From: Tolypeutes matacus
Lineage: Eukaryota > Chordata > Mammalia > Cingulata > Chlamyphoridae
Assembly: GCA_026826555.1 (NCBI GenBank)
Contig: JAKSZT010053837.1
Span: 2,483,687-2,547,686, forward strand
Length of the DNA stretch: 64,000 nucleotides
Direction of reading: 5' to 3'
Position numbers and translations under genes: made by a program. Positions 20,945-31,691 of this stretch are shown one piece after another. The stretch's first letter is position 1, and each line of letters begins with the position of its first letter. Below the pieces are notes generated by a model. The model made no database searches. It saw only the letters and a program-made list of their open reading frames with translations, and was not told the DNA's origin.

Positions 20945-23900
20945 TTACACAATATATTTGGTTGATAGTAATGCATTCATACAGTATTTGTCCTTTTGTG
21001 TCTGGCTTGCTTCACTCAACATAATGTCCTCCAGGTTCATCCATGTTGCCATATGCTTTATGACTTCATTTCTTCTTACAGCTGCATAATATTCCATCGT
21101 GTGAACAGACCACAGTTTGTTTATCCATTCGTCTGTTGATGGACACCTGGGTTGTTTCCAACTTTTGGCAATGGTGAATAATGTGGCTATGAACATTGGT
21201 ATGCAGATGTCTGTTCGTGTCACTGCTCTCAGTTCTTCTGGGTATATACCCAGTAGTGGTATTGCAGGGTCACATGGCAAGTCTATATTCAACTTCTTTA
21301 GGAACTGCCAAACAGTTCTCCATAGTGGTTGTACCATCCTGCATTCCCACCAACAGTGAAGAAGTGTTCTTATCCCTCCACATCCTCTCCAGCACTTGTA
21401 GTTCTCTGTCTTTTTCATAGTGGCCATTCTGATAGGTGTGAAATGATATCTCATTGTAGTTTTGATTTGCATTTCCCTAATGATGAGTGATGTTGAGCAT
21501 TTCTTCATGCGTTTTTTTGCCATTTGTATTTCTTCTTCGGAGAAATGTCTATTCAAGTCTTTGGCCCATTTTTTAATTGGGTCATTTGTTTTTTTATTGT
21601 TGAGTTGTAACATCTCTTTATATATCCTGGATATTAAACCCTTATCAGATATGTGATTTCCAAATATTTTTTCCCATTGAGTTGGCTGCCTTTTCACCCT
21701 TCTGACAAATTCCTGTGAGGTGCAAAAGTGTTTAATTTTGAGGAGGTCCCATTTACCTAATTTTTCTTTTGTTGCACGTGCTTTGGGTGTGAGGTCCAAG
21801 AAACCACCACCTACTACAAGGTCTTGAAGATGTTTCCCTACATTTTCTTCCAGTAGTTTTATGGTCCTAGCTTTTATATTTAGATCTTTGATCCATTTTG
21901 AGTTGATTCTTGTCTAGGGGGTGAGATAGGGGTCCTCTTTCATTCTTTTGGTTATAGATATCCAGTTCTCCCAACACCATTTGTTGAAGAGACTGTTTTC
22001 CCATCAGCGTGGGCTTGGTAGGTTTGTCAAAAACCAGTTGACTATATAGGTGAGGGTATATTTCTGGATTTTCAATTCTATTCCACTGATCGATATGTCT
22101 ATCTTTATGCCAGTACCATGCTGTTTTGACCACTGTAGCTTTGTAATATGTTTCAAGGTCAGGCAGTGAAATTCCTCCCACATTGCTCTTCTTTTTTAGA
22201 ATACTTTTGGCTATTCGGGTGCACTTACCCTTCCAGATGAATTTGGTAATTGCCTTCTCTAATTCTGTAAAGTAAGCTGTTGGGATTTTGATTGGTATTG
22301 CATTGAATCTATAAATCAGTTTGGGCAAGATTGACATCTTCTCGATATTTATTCTTCCAATCCATGAACACGGAATGTCTTTCCATTTGTTTAGGTCTTT
22401 TTAAATTTCTTTTAGCATTGTTTTGTAGTTTTCTGCATATAGGTCCTGTACTTCCTCGGTTAAATTAACTCCTAGGTATTTGAGTCTTTTTGTTGCTATT
22501 GAAAATGGAATTTTCCTCCTGAATTCCTCCTCAGATTGTTCAGTACTAGTGTACAAAAACATTACTGATTTTTGCATGTTGATCTTATATCCTGCCACTT
22601 TGCTGAACTCATTTATTAGTTCAAGTAGCTTTGTTGTGGATACTTCAGGATTTTCTAAATACAGGATCATGTCATCCATAAACAGTGAGAGTTTTACTTC
22701 CTCTTTTCCTATTTGGATGCCTTTAATTTTTTTGTCTTGTCTAATTGCCCTAGCTAGAACTTCTAGTACAATGTTGAATAACAATGGTGACAGTGGGCAT
22801 CCTTGTCTTGTTCCTGATCTTAGGGGGAAAGCTTTCAACCTTTCCCCATTGAGTATGATGTTGGCTGTGGGTTTTTCATATATGACTTTTATCATATTGA
22901 GGAATTTTCCTTTTATTCCTATCTTTTGAAGTATTTTTATCAAAAAAGGATGTTGGATTTTGTCAAATGCCTTTTCTGCATCTATTGAGATGATCATGTG
23001 TTTTTTTTCCTTCAATTTGTTAATGTGGTGTATTACATTGATTGATTTTCTTATGTTGAACCAGCCTTGCATACCAGGAATAAATCCCACTTGGTCGTGA
23101 TGTATAAGTCTTTCACTATGCTGTTGGATTTGATTTGCAAGTATTTTGTTGAGAATTTTTGCATCTATGTTCATGAGAGAGATTGGTCTGTAATTTTCTT
23201 TTCTTGTGGAATCTTTATCTGGCTTTGGTATTAGGGTGATGTTGGCTTCATAAAATGTGTTGGGTAATTTTCCCTCCTCTTCAATTTTTTGGAAGAGTTT
23301 AAACAGGATTAGTGTTAATTCTTTTAGAAATGTTTGGTAGAACTCACCTGTGAAGCCATCTGGTCCTGGACTTTTCTTTGCTGGGAGATTTTTGATGACG
23401 GATTCAATCTCCTTAATTGTGATTGGTTTGTTAAGTTCTTGTATTTCTTGTTGTGTCAGTGTAGGTTGGTTATGAGTTTCTAGATATTTGTCCATTTCAT
23501 CCAGGTTGTCTAGTTTCTTGGCATATAGTTTCTCATAATATCCTCTTATGATTCTTTTTATTTCTGTGAGGTCATTTGTAATTTCCCCCCTTTCATTTCT
23601 GATTGTATTTATTTGCATCTTCTCTCTTTTTTTCTTTGTTAGTCTAGCGAGGGGTTTGTCAATTTTATTGATCTTCTCAAAGAACAAGCTTTTGGTTTTG
23701 TTGATTTTCTTTATTGCTTTTTTGTTCTCATTTTCATTTATTTCTGCTCTAATCTTTATTATTTCTTTCCTTCTTTTTGCTTTGGGATTGGTTTGCTGTT
23801 TTTTTCCTAGTTTCTCAAGTTGTTAAGTTAAATCTTTGAGTTTAGCTCTTTCTTATTCCTTTTTTTTTTTTTAAAGATTTTATTTATTTATTCATTTATC

Positions 23901-24863
23901 CCCCCCTTGCTGCTTGTGCTCGCTGGGTCAGCTAACCACGTCGTGCGGGCGGGCTTTGCCTTCACCAGGAGGCCCTGGGAACCGAACCCGGGGCCTCCCA
24001 TATGGTAAACGGGAGCCCTACTGATTGAGCCACAGCCGCTTCCCATTTCTTGTTTCTTAATATAGGCATTTAGGGCTATAAATTTCCCTCCCAAGACTGC
24101 CTTTGCTGTATCCCATAAGTTTTGATATGTTGTGTTCTCATTTTCATTTGTCTCAATATATTTACTGATTTCACTTGCAATTTCTTCTTTGACCCACTGA
24201 ATATTTAGGAGTGTGTTATTCAGTCTCCATACATTTGCAAATTTCCTTTTTTTCCTGTCTGTTATTGATTTCTAGTTTCATTCCATTATGATCTGAGAAG
24301 GTGCTTTGTATAATTTCAATCTTTTTATATTTATTGAGAGCTGTATTGTGACCTAACATGTGGTCTATCATGGAGAAAGATCCATGGGCACTTGAGAAGA
24401 ATGTATAACCCGCTGAGTTTGGATGCAGTGTTCTGTATATGTCTGTTTGGTCTAACTTGTTTATCATATTGTTCAAGTTCTCTGTTTCCTTGTTGATCTT
24501 CTGTCTAGTTGTTCTATCTAATGATGTGAGAGGGGTGTTGAAGTCTCCAATGATTATCGTAGAAATGTCTATTTCTCCCTTCAGTTTTGCCAGAGTTTGT
24601 CTCATATATTTTGGGGCACCCTGGTTAGGTGCGTAGATATTTATGACTGTTATATCTTCCTGGAGGATCATCCCTTTTATTAATATATAATGGCCTTCTG
24701 CATCTCTTATCCCTTTTTTGCATTTGAAGTCTGTTTTGTCTGATGTTAGTATAGCTACCCCTGCTCTTTTCTGTTTACTATTCACGTGGAGTATCTTTTT
24801 CCAATTTTTACTTTCAGCCGGCTTGTATCCTTGTGTCTGAGGTGAGTTTCTTGTAAGCAGCAT
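20945..24863 (-). pseudogene. L1 ORF2 pseudogene (endonuclease-reverse transcriptase)
   Basis: ORF2 protein of L1 nicks target DNA and copies L1 or SINE RNA at the nick. Four open pieces remain on the minus strand. 24216-24863 is endonuclease ([30 protein letters not shown]). 22401-23687 is reverse transcriptase, with motif A ([14 protein letters not shown]), motif B ([12 protein letters not shown]) and motif C. 21867-22337 is the connecting part. 20945-21799 is the C-terminus with the CWRGCGG...LLHCWWEC cysteine motif and the [12 protein letters not shown] block. Breaks: the N-terminus is missing, a SINE sits between endonuclease and reverse transcriptase, an in-frame stop lies near 22400, and the frame changes near 21800-21866. 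Motif C reads FMDD (codons at 22671-22682) instead of the usual L1 FADD. Not functional as it stands. Confidence 0.95.
23859..24044 (-). mobile_element. Young short DAS-type SINE inside L1 copy C
   Basis: Carries the diagnostic 'ccccccttgctgcttgtgct' and reversed head 'gagccacagccgcttcc'. L1 ORF2 sequence resumes directly after it, so it is younger than copy C. Confidence 0.95.
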
Positions 24864-24899
24864 ATGGATGGCTCATGTTTTTTTATCCATTCCCTGTGC

Positions 24900-25850
24900 T
24901 GGTTTTTAACTCATTACCTCTCAGCTCCTGATTTACTCTTCAGTACCTGCTCCATGATAATGGACTGGACTCCAAACATTTCTCTTTAACGGTGAGAAGG
25001 ATATTAAGTTTTGTCAGTAGAGAGCGATAGAGGGAAACGGCAGGAGGAAGAGGGCCTCTCTTCCTGGTTTTGGGGCTTTTTCTTTCTCTGTGCCCACTGC
25101 CTCAGTGCAGGTGTAGGTGAGTATCAGGGAGTGCTCTGCTGATGGCACACGTGCCCAGGGTGCACAGTCTCTGAGCAGCTGTGCAGCCCCGACCTGGGCC
25201 CTGGGCCGCCCTTCCTGCGGCCCTTCTGATGCAGAGGCTGCCCCCCATAGCTTCACACCTGCAGCAGGGCCCCCACCCTCTCTGCACCCTTCCCCCCCAG
25301 CCATGGCTAGCCCAGAGGCTTGCAGCCCCGTCACCTCTCTGCCGCCCTCTCAGTGTGGACGCCACATCCTCTGGGCCTCGTGCCTGCAGTGGGTCCCCGA
25401 CTCCCTCTGGGCATCTGCGCACCAGCCTCAGCTTACCTGCACCCTGGAGGGTTGTTTCTAGCTTGCCTGACAATTGTGGGTGAGCTCTGGCCTGGGCAAC
25501 TCACTTCTCCACACCTTTTACAAAGAAGTCTGAATTCTGGCCTTTGGCATTGAAAGTATTTAAGTAATGATCTTGAAGGGGTCTGCCTGCGTGGCTCTCT
25601 TTCTGCTCCTGCGAGTGGGCAGCTGTCTCAGGTCTACGTCCTCCACCTGCCTAACCTGTCAAAGGTTAGTCATCTATTTATGTAATGACCGGGAGATAAA
25701 CTGCCTGTGTGGCAGAGAGAGTGCTCTGTCTGGCCAGTTCAATGAAGTCACACTTTTCCTTCCCGAAAAAGATCACCCCTCTGTCCAAAAGTAATGTTAA
25801 GCAAGGTATTGAAGCCTGGTGAGGTTTCAATCAGAAATAAATATGTTGCC
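24900..25850. other. Unique DNA with a GC-rich block at 25130-25470
   Basis: The block is GC-rich with a modest number of CpGs and is open in several frames on both strands. On the minus strand 'ccagggtgcaggtaagctg' (near 25433-25451) resembles a splice donor. No domain is recognised; possibly a degenerate or non-coding exon, or simply GC-rich DNA. Confidence 0.3.
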
Positions 25851-25857
25851 CATACTA

Positions 25858-25935
25858 AGGGTGGTTGTGAAAGGTAAATAAGATCCTCTATGTAAAATGC
25901 TCAGCATAGTTCTGGCACTTCGTACATGCTCAGTT
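25858..25935 (+). repeat. MIR fragment
   Basis: 'ggtaaataagatcctctatg', 'aaaatgctcagcatagttct', 'ggcacttcgtacatgctca' follow the MIR 3' part. Confidence 0.65.
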
Positions 25936-25944
25936 GTGAGCTCT

Positions 25945-26105
25945 TTGTCTTTTCATCCATCCATTCATCCGTCCGACCATCCATTGCATATTTAATGAGC
26001 AACTTCCACTTACCAGGAGCTATTAGTGGCAAGGGGGTACAAGGATGAACAAGACTCATTTTCTGCCCTTGGGGAGTGGCCAGTCTAGTCTCATGTTTCA
26101 TATAA
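25945..26105 (-). repeat. Possible old L2/MIR-class fragment
   Basis: 'catatttaatgagcaacttc' with 'gggtacaaggatgaacaag' resembles an antisense ancient-repeat pattern ('tattgagcac...ctggggatacagcagtgaac'). The family is uncertain. Confidence 0.4.
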
Positions 26106-26490
26106 GCCAAAGTATCAGGAACAATCCCCTTTTTCATCCTTTTCCAAAGATATGGGTTTTCAATTAAGTGAAATATAATTAATGATTTAGTCAGAAAATT
26201 TACAAGACAGAGATAAGTTCACAGGTCTAAAGGGGTTTTCTGTTGTGTTAGTTTGATGTGAACTCTGACAAGCCTAGGTGATTGTTGGACCATATTCTTC
26301 TTCTCTAATTACTGTAAATATATTTATTCACATGTGGTATATATGCTACATAGACTGTTCCCATGTAGTCAATGTCAACACGAATGACTTTGAAGTCATT
26401 CTCAGGTGTTTGAATTTTATCCTAGAGCAAATGAAGAGATATTGGAGGTTTTTTAGAAGGGGTGAGTTGACCAGATTTGGGGTTTTAGAC

Positions 26491-26707
26491 TTTTTTTTTT
26501 TGCGGTACCAGGGGCTTCGTGAGGATTGAACCCAGGACCTTGTGTGTGGGAAGCTGTTACTCAACCACTGAGCCACATCAGCTCCCCTGAGTTGGTTTTT
26601 TTCGCTTGTTTTGCTTGTTGTTTGTTTTTTAGGAGGCACCAGGAACTGAACCCATGACCTCCCATGTGGGAAGCAGGCGCTCAACTGCTCAAGCCACATC
26701 TGCTCTC
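26491..26707 (-). mobile_element. DAS-type SINE dimer
   Basis: Two antisense tRNA-like monomers with a 'gcttgttttgcttgttg' linker. No convincing target duplication seen. Confidence 0.92.
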
Positions 26708-26709
26708 CT

Positions 26710-27525
26710 AGAAAGATCTTGATAGTAAAGGTCTCCAGGGTGGAGACTGCTTTGAGGAGGAGAAAAGCCAGACACAGGGCAATCAGGTAGGAGCTGCTGC
26801 AGTGGCCCAGGAGAGAGGGGGTGGCCTGGCCTGGGGTTATGGCAATGAGGATAGAGAGAGGCAGACCTGCTAAAGGCCTCGGTGCTGCTTGGACCGGAGC
26901 TGTTGACTCATGACGCAAGAACTTCCTGCCAGGAAATTAACCTTTTTTACTTGTTTATTTAGGTACAAGTTTAATATGTGCTATTTGATAGAAACAGATA
27001 AAAAGCTACAAGTAACTAGGCAGAGATGGCTTAGCAGGGGGCATTGTCTCTCTTTCCACTGCTTCTGCCCCCCCCCTTGCTGACGATAAATCGATGTGCC
27101 CCTGGGAATCACTGCACCCAAGAGAATCTGAGCAAAGTGAGCTGTTCTCCTCGAAGGAGAGTTTTTCCCAGCTCTACAGGTTTATGTTTATTGGGTCACA
27201 CCCTTTGTGTGAATTGTTTCCCTTTGTGTCAGACTGGGAGTGTTTATTTGCTTTTTGGGGTTTACTTGGCATAAAACACTAGTAATATCTGATTGGCTAC
27301 TCTGTTGGGGCATCATCGGTCTTTTAAGCGGTGTTTCTAAAACACTTTCTGTGGACATAAACTGGTCAGGGAGCCCGCGGTCATTAGGAGGCCAGGCCTG
27401 GATTCTGGCTGAGAGGTAGAGATGAGGAGCCTGGTGAGGTGAGGGCAGCTGGGAACAGGTGACCCCAGCAGCTGATGCTTAGGGGGAGCGGGCTTCCGAG
27501 GCTGCAAGGGCGGCTGCTGACACTG
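26710..27525. other. Unique DNA, no gene seen
   Basis: No recognised repeat. The ORFs near 27044-27282 overlap in two frames and have no domain. Confidence 0.5.
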
Positions 27526-27539
27526 GGCAAAGAATGAGC

Positions 27540-28178
27540 CTCGTCCCCAAAGAATTGAAAGCGGGGACTCCAAACGATATATGCACACCAATGTCATAGC
27601 AGCCTTCTTCACAACAGCCAGAAGGTGGAGGCAACCCAAGTCTGTCCACAGATGAAGGGATGAACCAAATGTGTGTGTGGGGGTGCGGGGTGTGGAATAT
27701 AATGCAGCTGGTACGAGGAATGAAGCTCTGATACATGCTGTAACATGGGAGCCCCTTGAAAGCATTATGCTCAGGGAAATAAGCCAGACACAAAAGGACA
27801 AAACTGTATTTATATAAAATATCTAGACTAAACAAATTCACAGAGACAGAAAGTAGGTTAAAGTTACCAGAGGCTCAGGGGAGGAGGAAGGAATTACTGC
27901 TAGGGGTACAAAGTTTCTGCTTGGGGTGATGAAAAATTTTAGTAGTGGAAGGTGGCATGGGCTGCAAAACACTGTAAAAGAATTAATGTCACTGAATTGT
28001 CCTTTTTTTTTTAAATTTTTACTGGGAGGTCCCAGGAATTGAACCCAGGTCCCTCCATATGGGAGACAGATGCCCAACCATTTGAGCCACATCCGTCCCC
28101 TGAATTGTACTTTTAAAAATGGTTAAAACAGCAAGTTATATATGTATGTAAGTGTGTGTTGCCACAAAAAATAAAAAA
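27540..28178 (+). mobile_element. L1 3' end fragment, sense
   Basis: Covers the last part of ORF2 (decayed) and the 3' UTR: 'catagcagccttcttcacaa', 'aaataagccagacacaaaag', 'gtaccagaggctcagggg' type blocks, then 'ccacaaaaaataaaaaa'. Flanked by 'aaagaatgagc' at about 27528 and 28177. A SINE is inserted at 28003-28099. Confidence 0.82.
28003..28099 (-). mobile_element. DAS-type SINE monomer
   Basis: The duplication 'ctgaattgt' flanks it. Antisense B box 'ggaattgaacccagg' and head 'gagccacatccgtcccc'. Lies in an L1 3' UTR. Confidence 0.92.
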
Positions 28179-28649
28179 GAATGAGCTAGGTGTGTTCTCA
28201 TCCACTGAATCAGGTGGTCCTGAAGGTTCTGGGCGGCCTCAGATTATATGCCAAAGGACTGCTGACTGTGTCCACGCTAATCTCGTGGCCTGTCCACCAA
28301 CACCCCACGCGTGCTCCTGCCTCCGTACGGTCTTCAAGGCATAGGGCAGCCCCCGCCTCTGCGGGAAGCATCTGCTCATGATTCCAGCCCTTGTGGGTCA
28401 CCCCCATACCCGCCCTCAACCCACACAGAAGAACCAGGGGCAAGTCAGTGCCACATAAATTGGAGCCATGGAAATCAGGGCCCGCGCACACACTGTACCA
28501 TAGCGTTCCACTTGATGCTGCCCTTGGCATCTCCCGGCTTTTCCGGAAGTCCCCTGACAGCTAATGGTTTTCCCTCCTGTGTCCCCACAACATCTCTGAG
28601 AGTTTCCAGTCAACCTTTGTTGCTGGACAGAGCCAGAAGTATGGGAGAC

Positions 28650-28900
28650 GTATTCGCCCTAATTTATAGATTGGGAAGCTGAGAAGGAAGGGGTTAAGTT
28701 CCATGCCCAAGGCTGAGTAGGCTGCATTTATTCAGGAACTAACCAGGAGTCCCTGAGTTAAATGCTCTCCATACACTGATTATTTAATTCTTCCAGCAAC
28801 CCTGAGGTAAGTCCTATCCCCTCCATTTCACAGCTGTGGAAACGGAAGCTTTCGGTGTTCCAATAACTTCACAGCATTTAGGTGCCAAGGCCAGATTAGG
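28650..28900 (-). repeat. MIR fragments (two, adjacent)
   Basis: 28650-28720 ('tttatagattgggaagctga', 'gttccatgcccaaggctga') and 28740-28900 ('taattcttccagcaaccctg', 'tccatttcacagctgtggaa') are both antisense MIR-like. Confidence 0.65.
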
Positions 28901-28959
28901 ACGGTTTTACTCCTAAGTGCTTCTCCTTCTTAGCGCTTTCTACACTGTGTGACCTGTTT

Positions 28960-29100
28960 ACCTACCCGGCTCCTCTAGGATTAGATGACTCACTGCTCTA
29001 GGGCAGGGACTATGCTTTTGCTTCTGTCTAAACCTTGATAACCCCGGGGCCTCGCACCAAAGCTGAAGCATAGTTGATTTGCAATAAATGATGGTTAACC
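28960..29100 (+). repeat. L2 LINE 3' end fragment
   Basis: 'ctctagggcagggactatgc' followed by a 'ggcctcgcaccaaag...gcaataaatgatgg' ending, as in L2. Confidence 0.6.
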
Positions 29101-29157
29101 AAATGTTAGATGCCACAAATTGCCACAAACTGGGCAGCTTAAAACAATAGGAAACGG

Positions 29158-29252
29158 CAAAGGAAGTGTAGCAGGTGTAGCTCAGTGGTTGAGTACCTGC
29201 TTCCCATGTAGGAGCCGGTACCTTCTTAAAAAAAAAAAAAAAAAAAAAAAAG
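29158..29252 (+). mobile_element. DAS-type SINE monomer
   Basis: 'gcaggtgtagctcagtggtt' head and a long A tail. The B box is partly deleted ('ggagccggtaccttctt'). Confidence 0.88.
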
Positions 29253-29255
29253 ATT

Positions 29256-29318
29256 TCTAGACCCCATCTGTGACCTCCTGAACCAGAATATCTGGAGGTG
29301 GAGCCCAGGATTTTATCT
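29256..29318 (+). repeat. MER5-type hAT fragment
   Basis: 'cctcctgaaccagaatatct' followed by 'ggaggtggagcccaggattt' matches the central MER5A consensus. It sits between two SINEs inside the MLT1 LTR. Confidence 0.6.
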
Positions 29319-29321
29319 CTG

Positions 29322-29402
29322 GGGAGCCGGTGTAGCTCAGTGGTTGAGCGCCTGCTTCCCACGTACAAGGTCCTGCCTTCATTCCTGGTGCCTCTTAAAA
29401 AA
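29322..29402 (+). mobile_element. DAS-type SINE monomer
   Basis: 'gccggtgtagctcagtggtt' head, 'cattcctggtgcctctt' B-box region, short A-rich tail. Confidence 0.88.
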
Positions 29403-29407
29403 CAAAA

Positions 29408-29690
29408 TGGGAAGCAGATTTAGCTCCAGTGATTGGGCTCCTGTCTACCATATAGGAGGTCCAGGGTTCAATTCCCGGGGCCTCCTGGTGAAGGCAAGCT
29501 GGCCCACACAGCACCTCTCTCCCCCTCCGGAAGGTCCCAGGATCGGTTCCTGGTGCCACTAAAGAGAAGACAAGCAGACACAGAAGAGCAGATAGCGAGC
29601 GCAAAACAACAGGGGGTGGGATAGGGGGTGGGGGGAGGCCAGCGGGGAGAAATAAATAAATCTTTTAAAAACAAAACAAAACAAAAACCC
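29408..29690 (+). mobile_element. DAS-type SINE, long form with internal deletion
   Basis: Head 'ggaagcagatttagctcc', shortened body and tail '(aaat)n ctttt aaaacaaaac'. Shorter than 7637-8036 because part of the middle is absent. Confidence 0.9.
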
Positions 29691-30114
29691 CATAAAACAA
29701 TAGGGATTTATTCTCACAGTTCTGGAGGCCAGAGGTTTGAAATCATGGTATCAGCCGAACCAGGCTCTAGGGAAGGAATCCCTCTTTGCCTCTTCCTGGT
29801 TCCTATGGCCTCCGGCAGTCCTTGGCACACCTTGGCTCATTGCTGTGGCATTCCAGGCTCCTCCTCCATCTCCACGCGGCCTCTGCCATCTGTCTGTGTC
29901 TCTTTGCGTCCTCTCCTCTTCTTACAAGGACCCCCCCCCAGTCATTGGATTTAGGGCAGTCATTACATTCATGATCACATATTGATCCAATATGACCTCA
30001 TCTCACCTTGATTACGTCTGCAAAGACCCTATTTCCAAACAAGGCCACATGCACAGGCACTGGGAGTTAGGACTTGGACATGTCTTTCGGGGGATGCAGT
30101 TCAACCCACTGCAA

Positions 30115-30355
30115 TGACTGAAAAGTCGGTGATAAACCTTACTTCCGGTTCTGGTCAGCTCTGCCTCCCTCTGAAGACCAGACGGACCTGCCCCCGCTCT
30201 GCTCTCACAGGAGCCGCTTGTCCCCTCAAAGTGACAGTAGCAGCAGTACCTCTGTGAGGACCCTCTCCCTGGTGTCCTGGGCCTTTCCTTTGAAAGCCCT
30301 TTGGAATGGGGCTGGGGCTGCAGTTGGCGAGCTCCACTGGGGAGTGGAGGGGCCC
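30115..30355. other. Short unique stretch
   Basis: Nothing recognised between the MLT1 LTR and the next LTR. Confidence 0.5.
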
Positions 30356-31284
30356 TGTATTAGTCAGCCAAAGGGGTGCTGATGCAAAGTACCAGAAATC
30401 TGCTGGCTTTTATAAAGGGTATTTATGTGGGGTAAAAGCTTACAGTTACAAGGCACTAAAGAGTCCAACTCAAGGTTACTTTCTTACCAAACTGTGTTGC
30501 CACATGTTGAAGCAGGATGGTGGGCGACATCTGCAAGGGCTCAGCCCTCCTGTCTCCCAAGCCTCCATGTGCCAGTTTCTTCGGATCTCAGCTGTAGGCT
30601 GGAGGGCTTGTTTCTTTCAAGGCTCAGCTTTTCTGTTCTCTTCACAAAGTCAGCTGTAAACTGTCAGGTGACGGGCCCATCTCTCTTCCCTGGGTTACAG
30701 GGTCAAAGTCCTCTCCTCTTCCATGTCTGTGGAGCTCTCTCTTCACGTGTCTATCATATTCTGTGTGTCTCCTTGAGTGAGTGTCCATCTATATATAGCG
30801 CATAAAGGGGGTGGTGACTCAAACTGAGTTTCCCTAATGACCTGGTTGAATTAAAACCCTAATCTTAACATAATTTAATCAAAGGCATCTCAGCCGAATC
30901 TAATACAATCAAAGGGTATCACACCCAGAGGAACAGACCAGTTTACAGACATAATCTATATCTCTTTTTAGAATTCATAAATCATATCCACCTGAAGCAG
31001 GCTAGATAGGGAATCAATAGACGGATCTGGAACCTGTCAAGAAGTCTACGTGGACATCAATACCCCCAAGATGGCTGCTGAAAGACTCTTGTGAGAAACC
31101 CCATTTGGAAAGAGAATTCCTCTGGAAGCCAGGAGAAGCCCTGGATATTCTCCAGAGGCCTTATCATTGGGCCCTCCTGGGGATTGATGGGTGGGGTAAT
31201 CAATCAAAACAGCAAAGTGCTGGAACCCCTCCCCTGTCATTAGCAAAGGGGCGGAATAATTAATGGTTTAAAAAGCAAGCGCAG

Positions 31285-31691
31285 GGGGCGGATGTGGCTC
31301 AACTGGTTGGGCGTCCGTCTCCCATATGGAGGGACCTGGGTTCGATCCCTGGGACCTCCCGGTAAAATAAAAAAAAAAATAATAAAAAAAGAATAAAAAA
31401 AATAAAAAAAGAATTAAAAAAAAGAATAAAAAAATAAAAAAAGAATAAAAAAAATAAAAAAGAATAAAAAAATAAAAAAAGAATAAAAAAATAAAAAAGA
31501 ATAAAAAAANNNNNNNNNNNNNNNNNNNNNNNNNNNNNNNNNNNNNNNNNNNNNNNNNNNNNNNNNNNNNNNNNNNNNNNNNNNNNNNNNNNNNNNNNNN
31601 NNNNNNNNNAATAAAAAAATAAAAAAAGAATAAAAAAATAAAAAAAGAATAAAAAATAAATAAAAAAAGAATAAAAAAAAAGAAAAAGAAA
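31285..31691 (+). mobile_element. Young monomeric DAS-type SINE with very long A-rich tail
   Basis: Head 'gggcggatgtggctcaactg' as at 15431. The tail after 31363 is an expanded array of A runs interrupted by single T or G ('aataaaaaaag' type units), including a run of 100 Ns. Target duplication 'aaaaagcaagcgca' on both sides (31270-31283 and 31691-31704). The poly-Phe ORFs reported here are translations of this tail. Confidence 0.95.
31510..31609. other. Assembly gap (100 N)
   Basis: Exactly 100 Ns inside an A-rich simple repeat. The round number suggests a placeholder of unknown true length. Confidence 0.98.

Larger units (their letters stand above)
20773..24895 (-). mobile_element. Youngest L1 LINE (copy C), antisense, 5'-truncated
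   Basis: About 4.1 kb including one inserted SINE. On the minus strand it starts inside the endonuclease domain of ORF2, runs through the reverse transcriptase and the Cys-rich C-terminus, and ends with a short roughly 150-base 3' UTR ('aaaataaagttt' plus A tail, near 20773-20800). The 3' UTR differs from that of copies A and B, so this is another, more recent lineage. ORF1 and the 5' UTR are absent, typical of abortive reverse transcription. Confidence 0.95.
29105..30113 (-). mobile_element. MLT1-type MaLR LTR, antisense, split by inserted SINEs
   Basis: 29105-29150 ('ccacaaactgggcagcttaa') and 29692-30113 ('ctcacagttctggaggccag', 'ttaggacttggacatgtctt', 'gcagttcaacccactgca') are the two parts of one antisense MLT1 LTR. 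The shared 'aaaacaatagg' at both edges of the inserted block looks like its target duplication. Confidence 0.82.
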
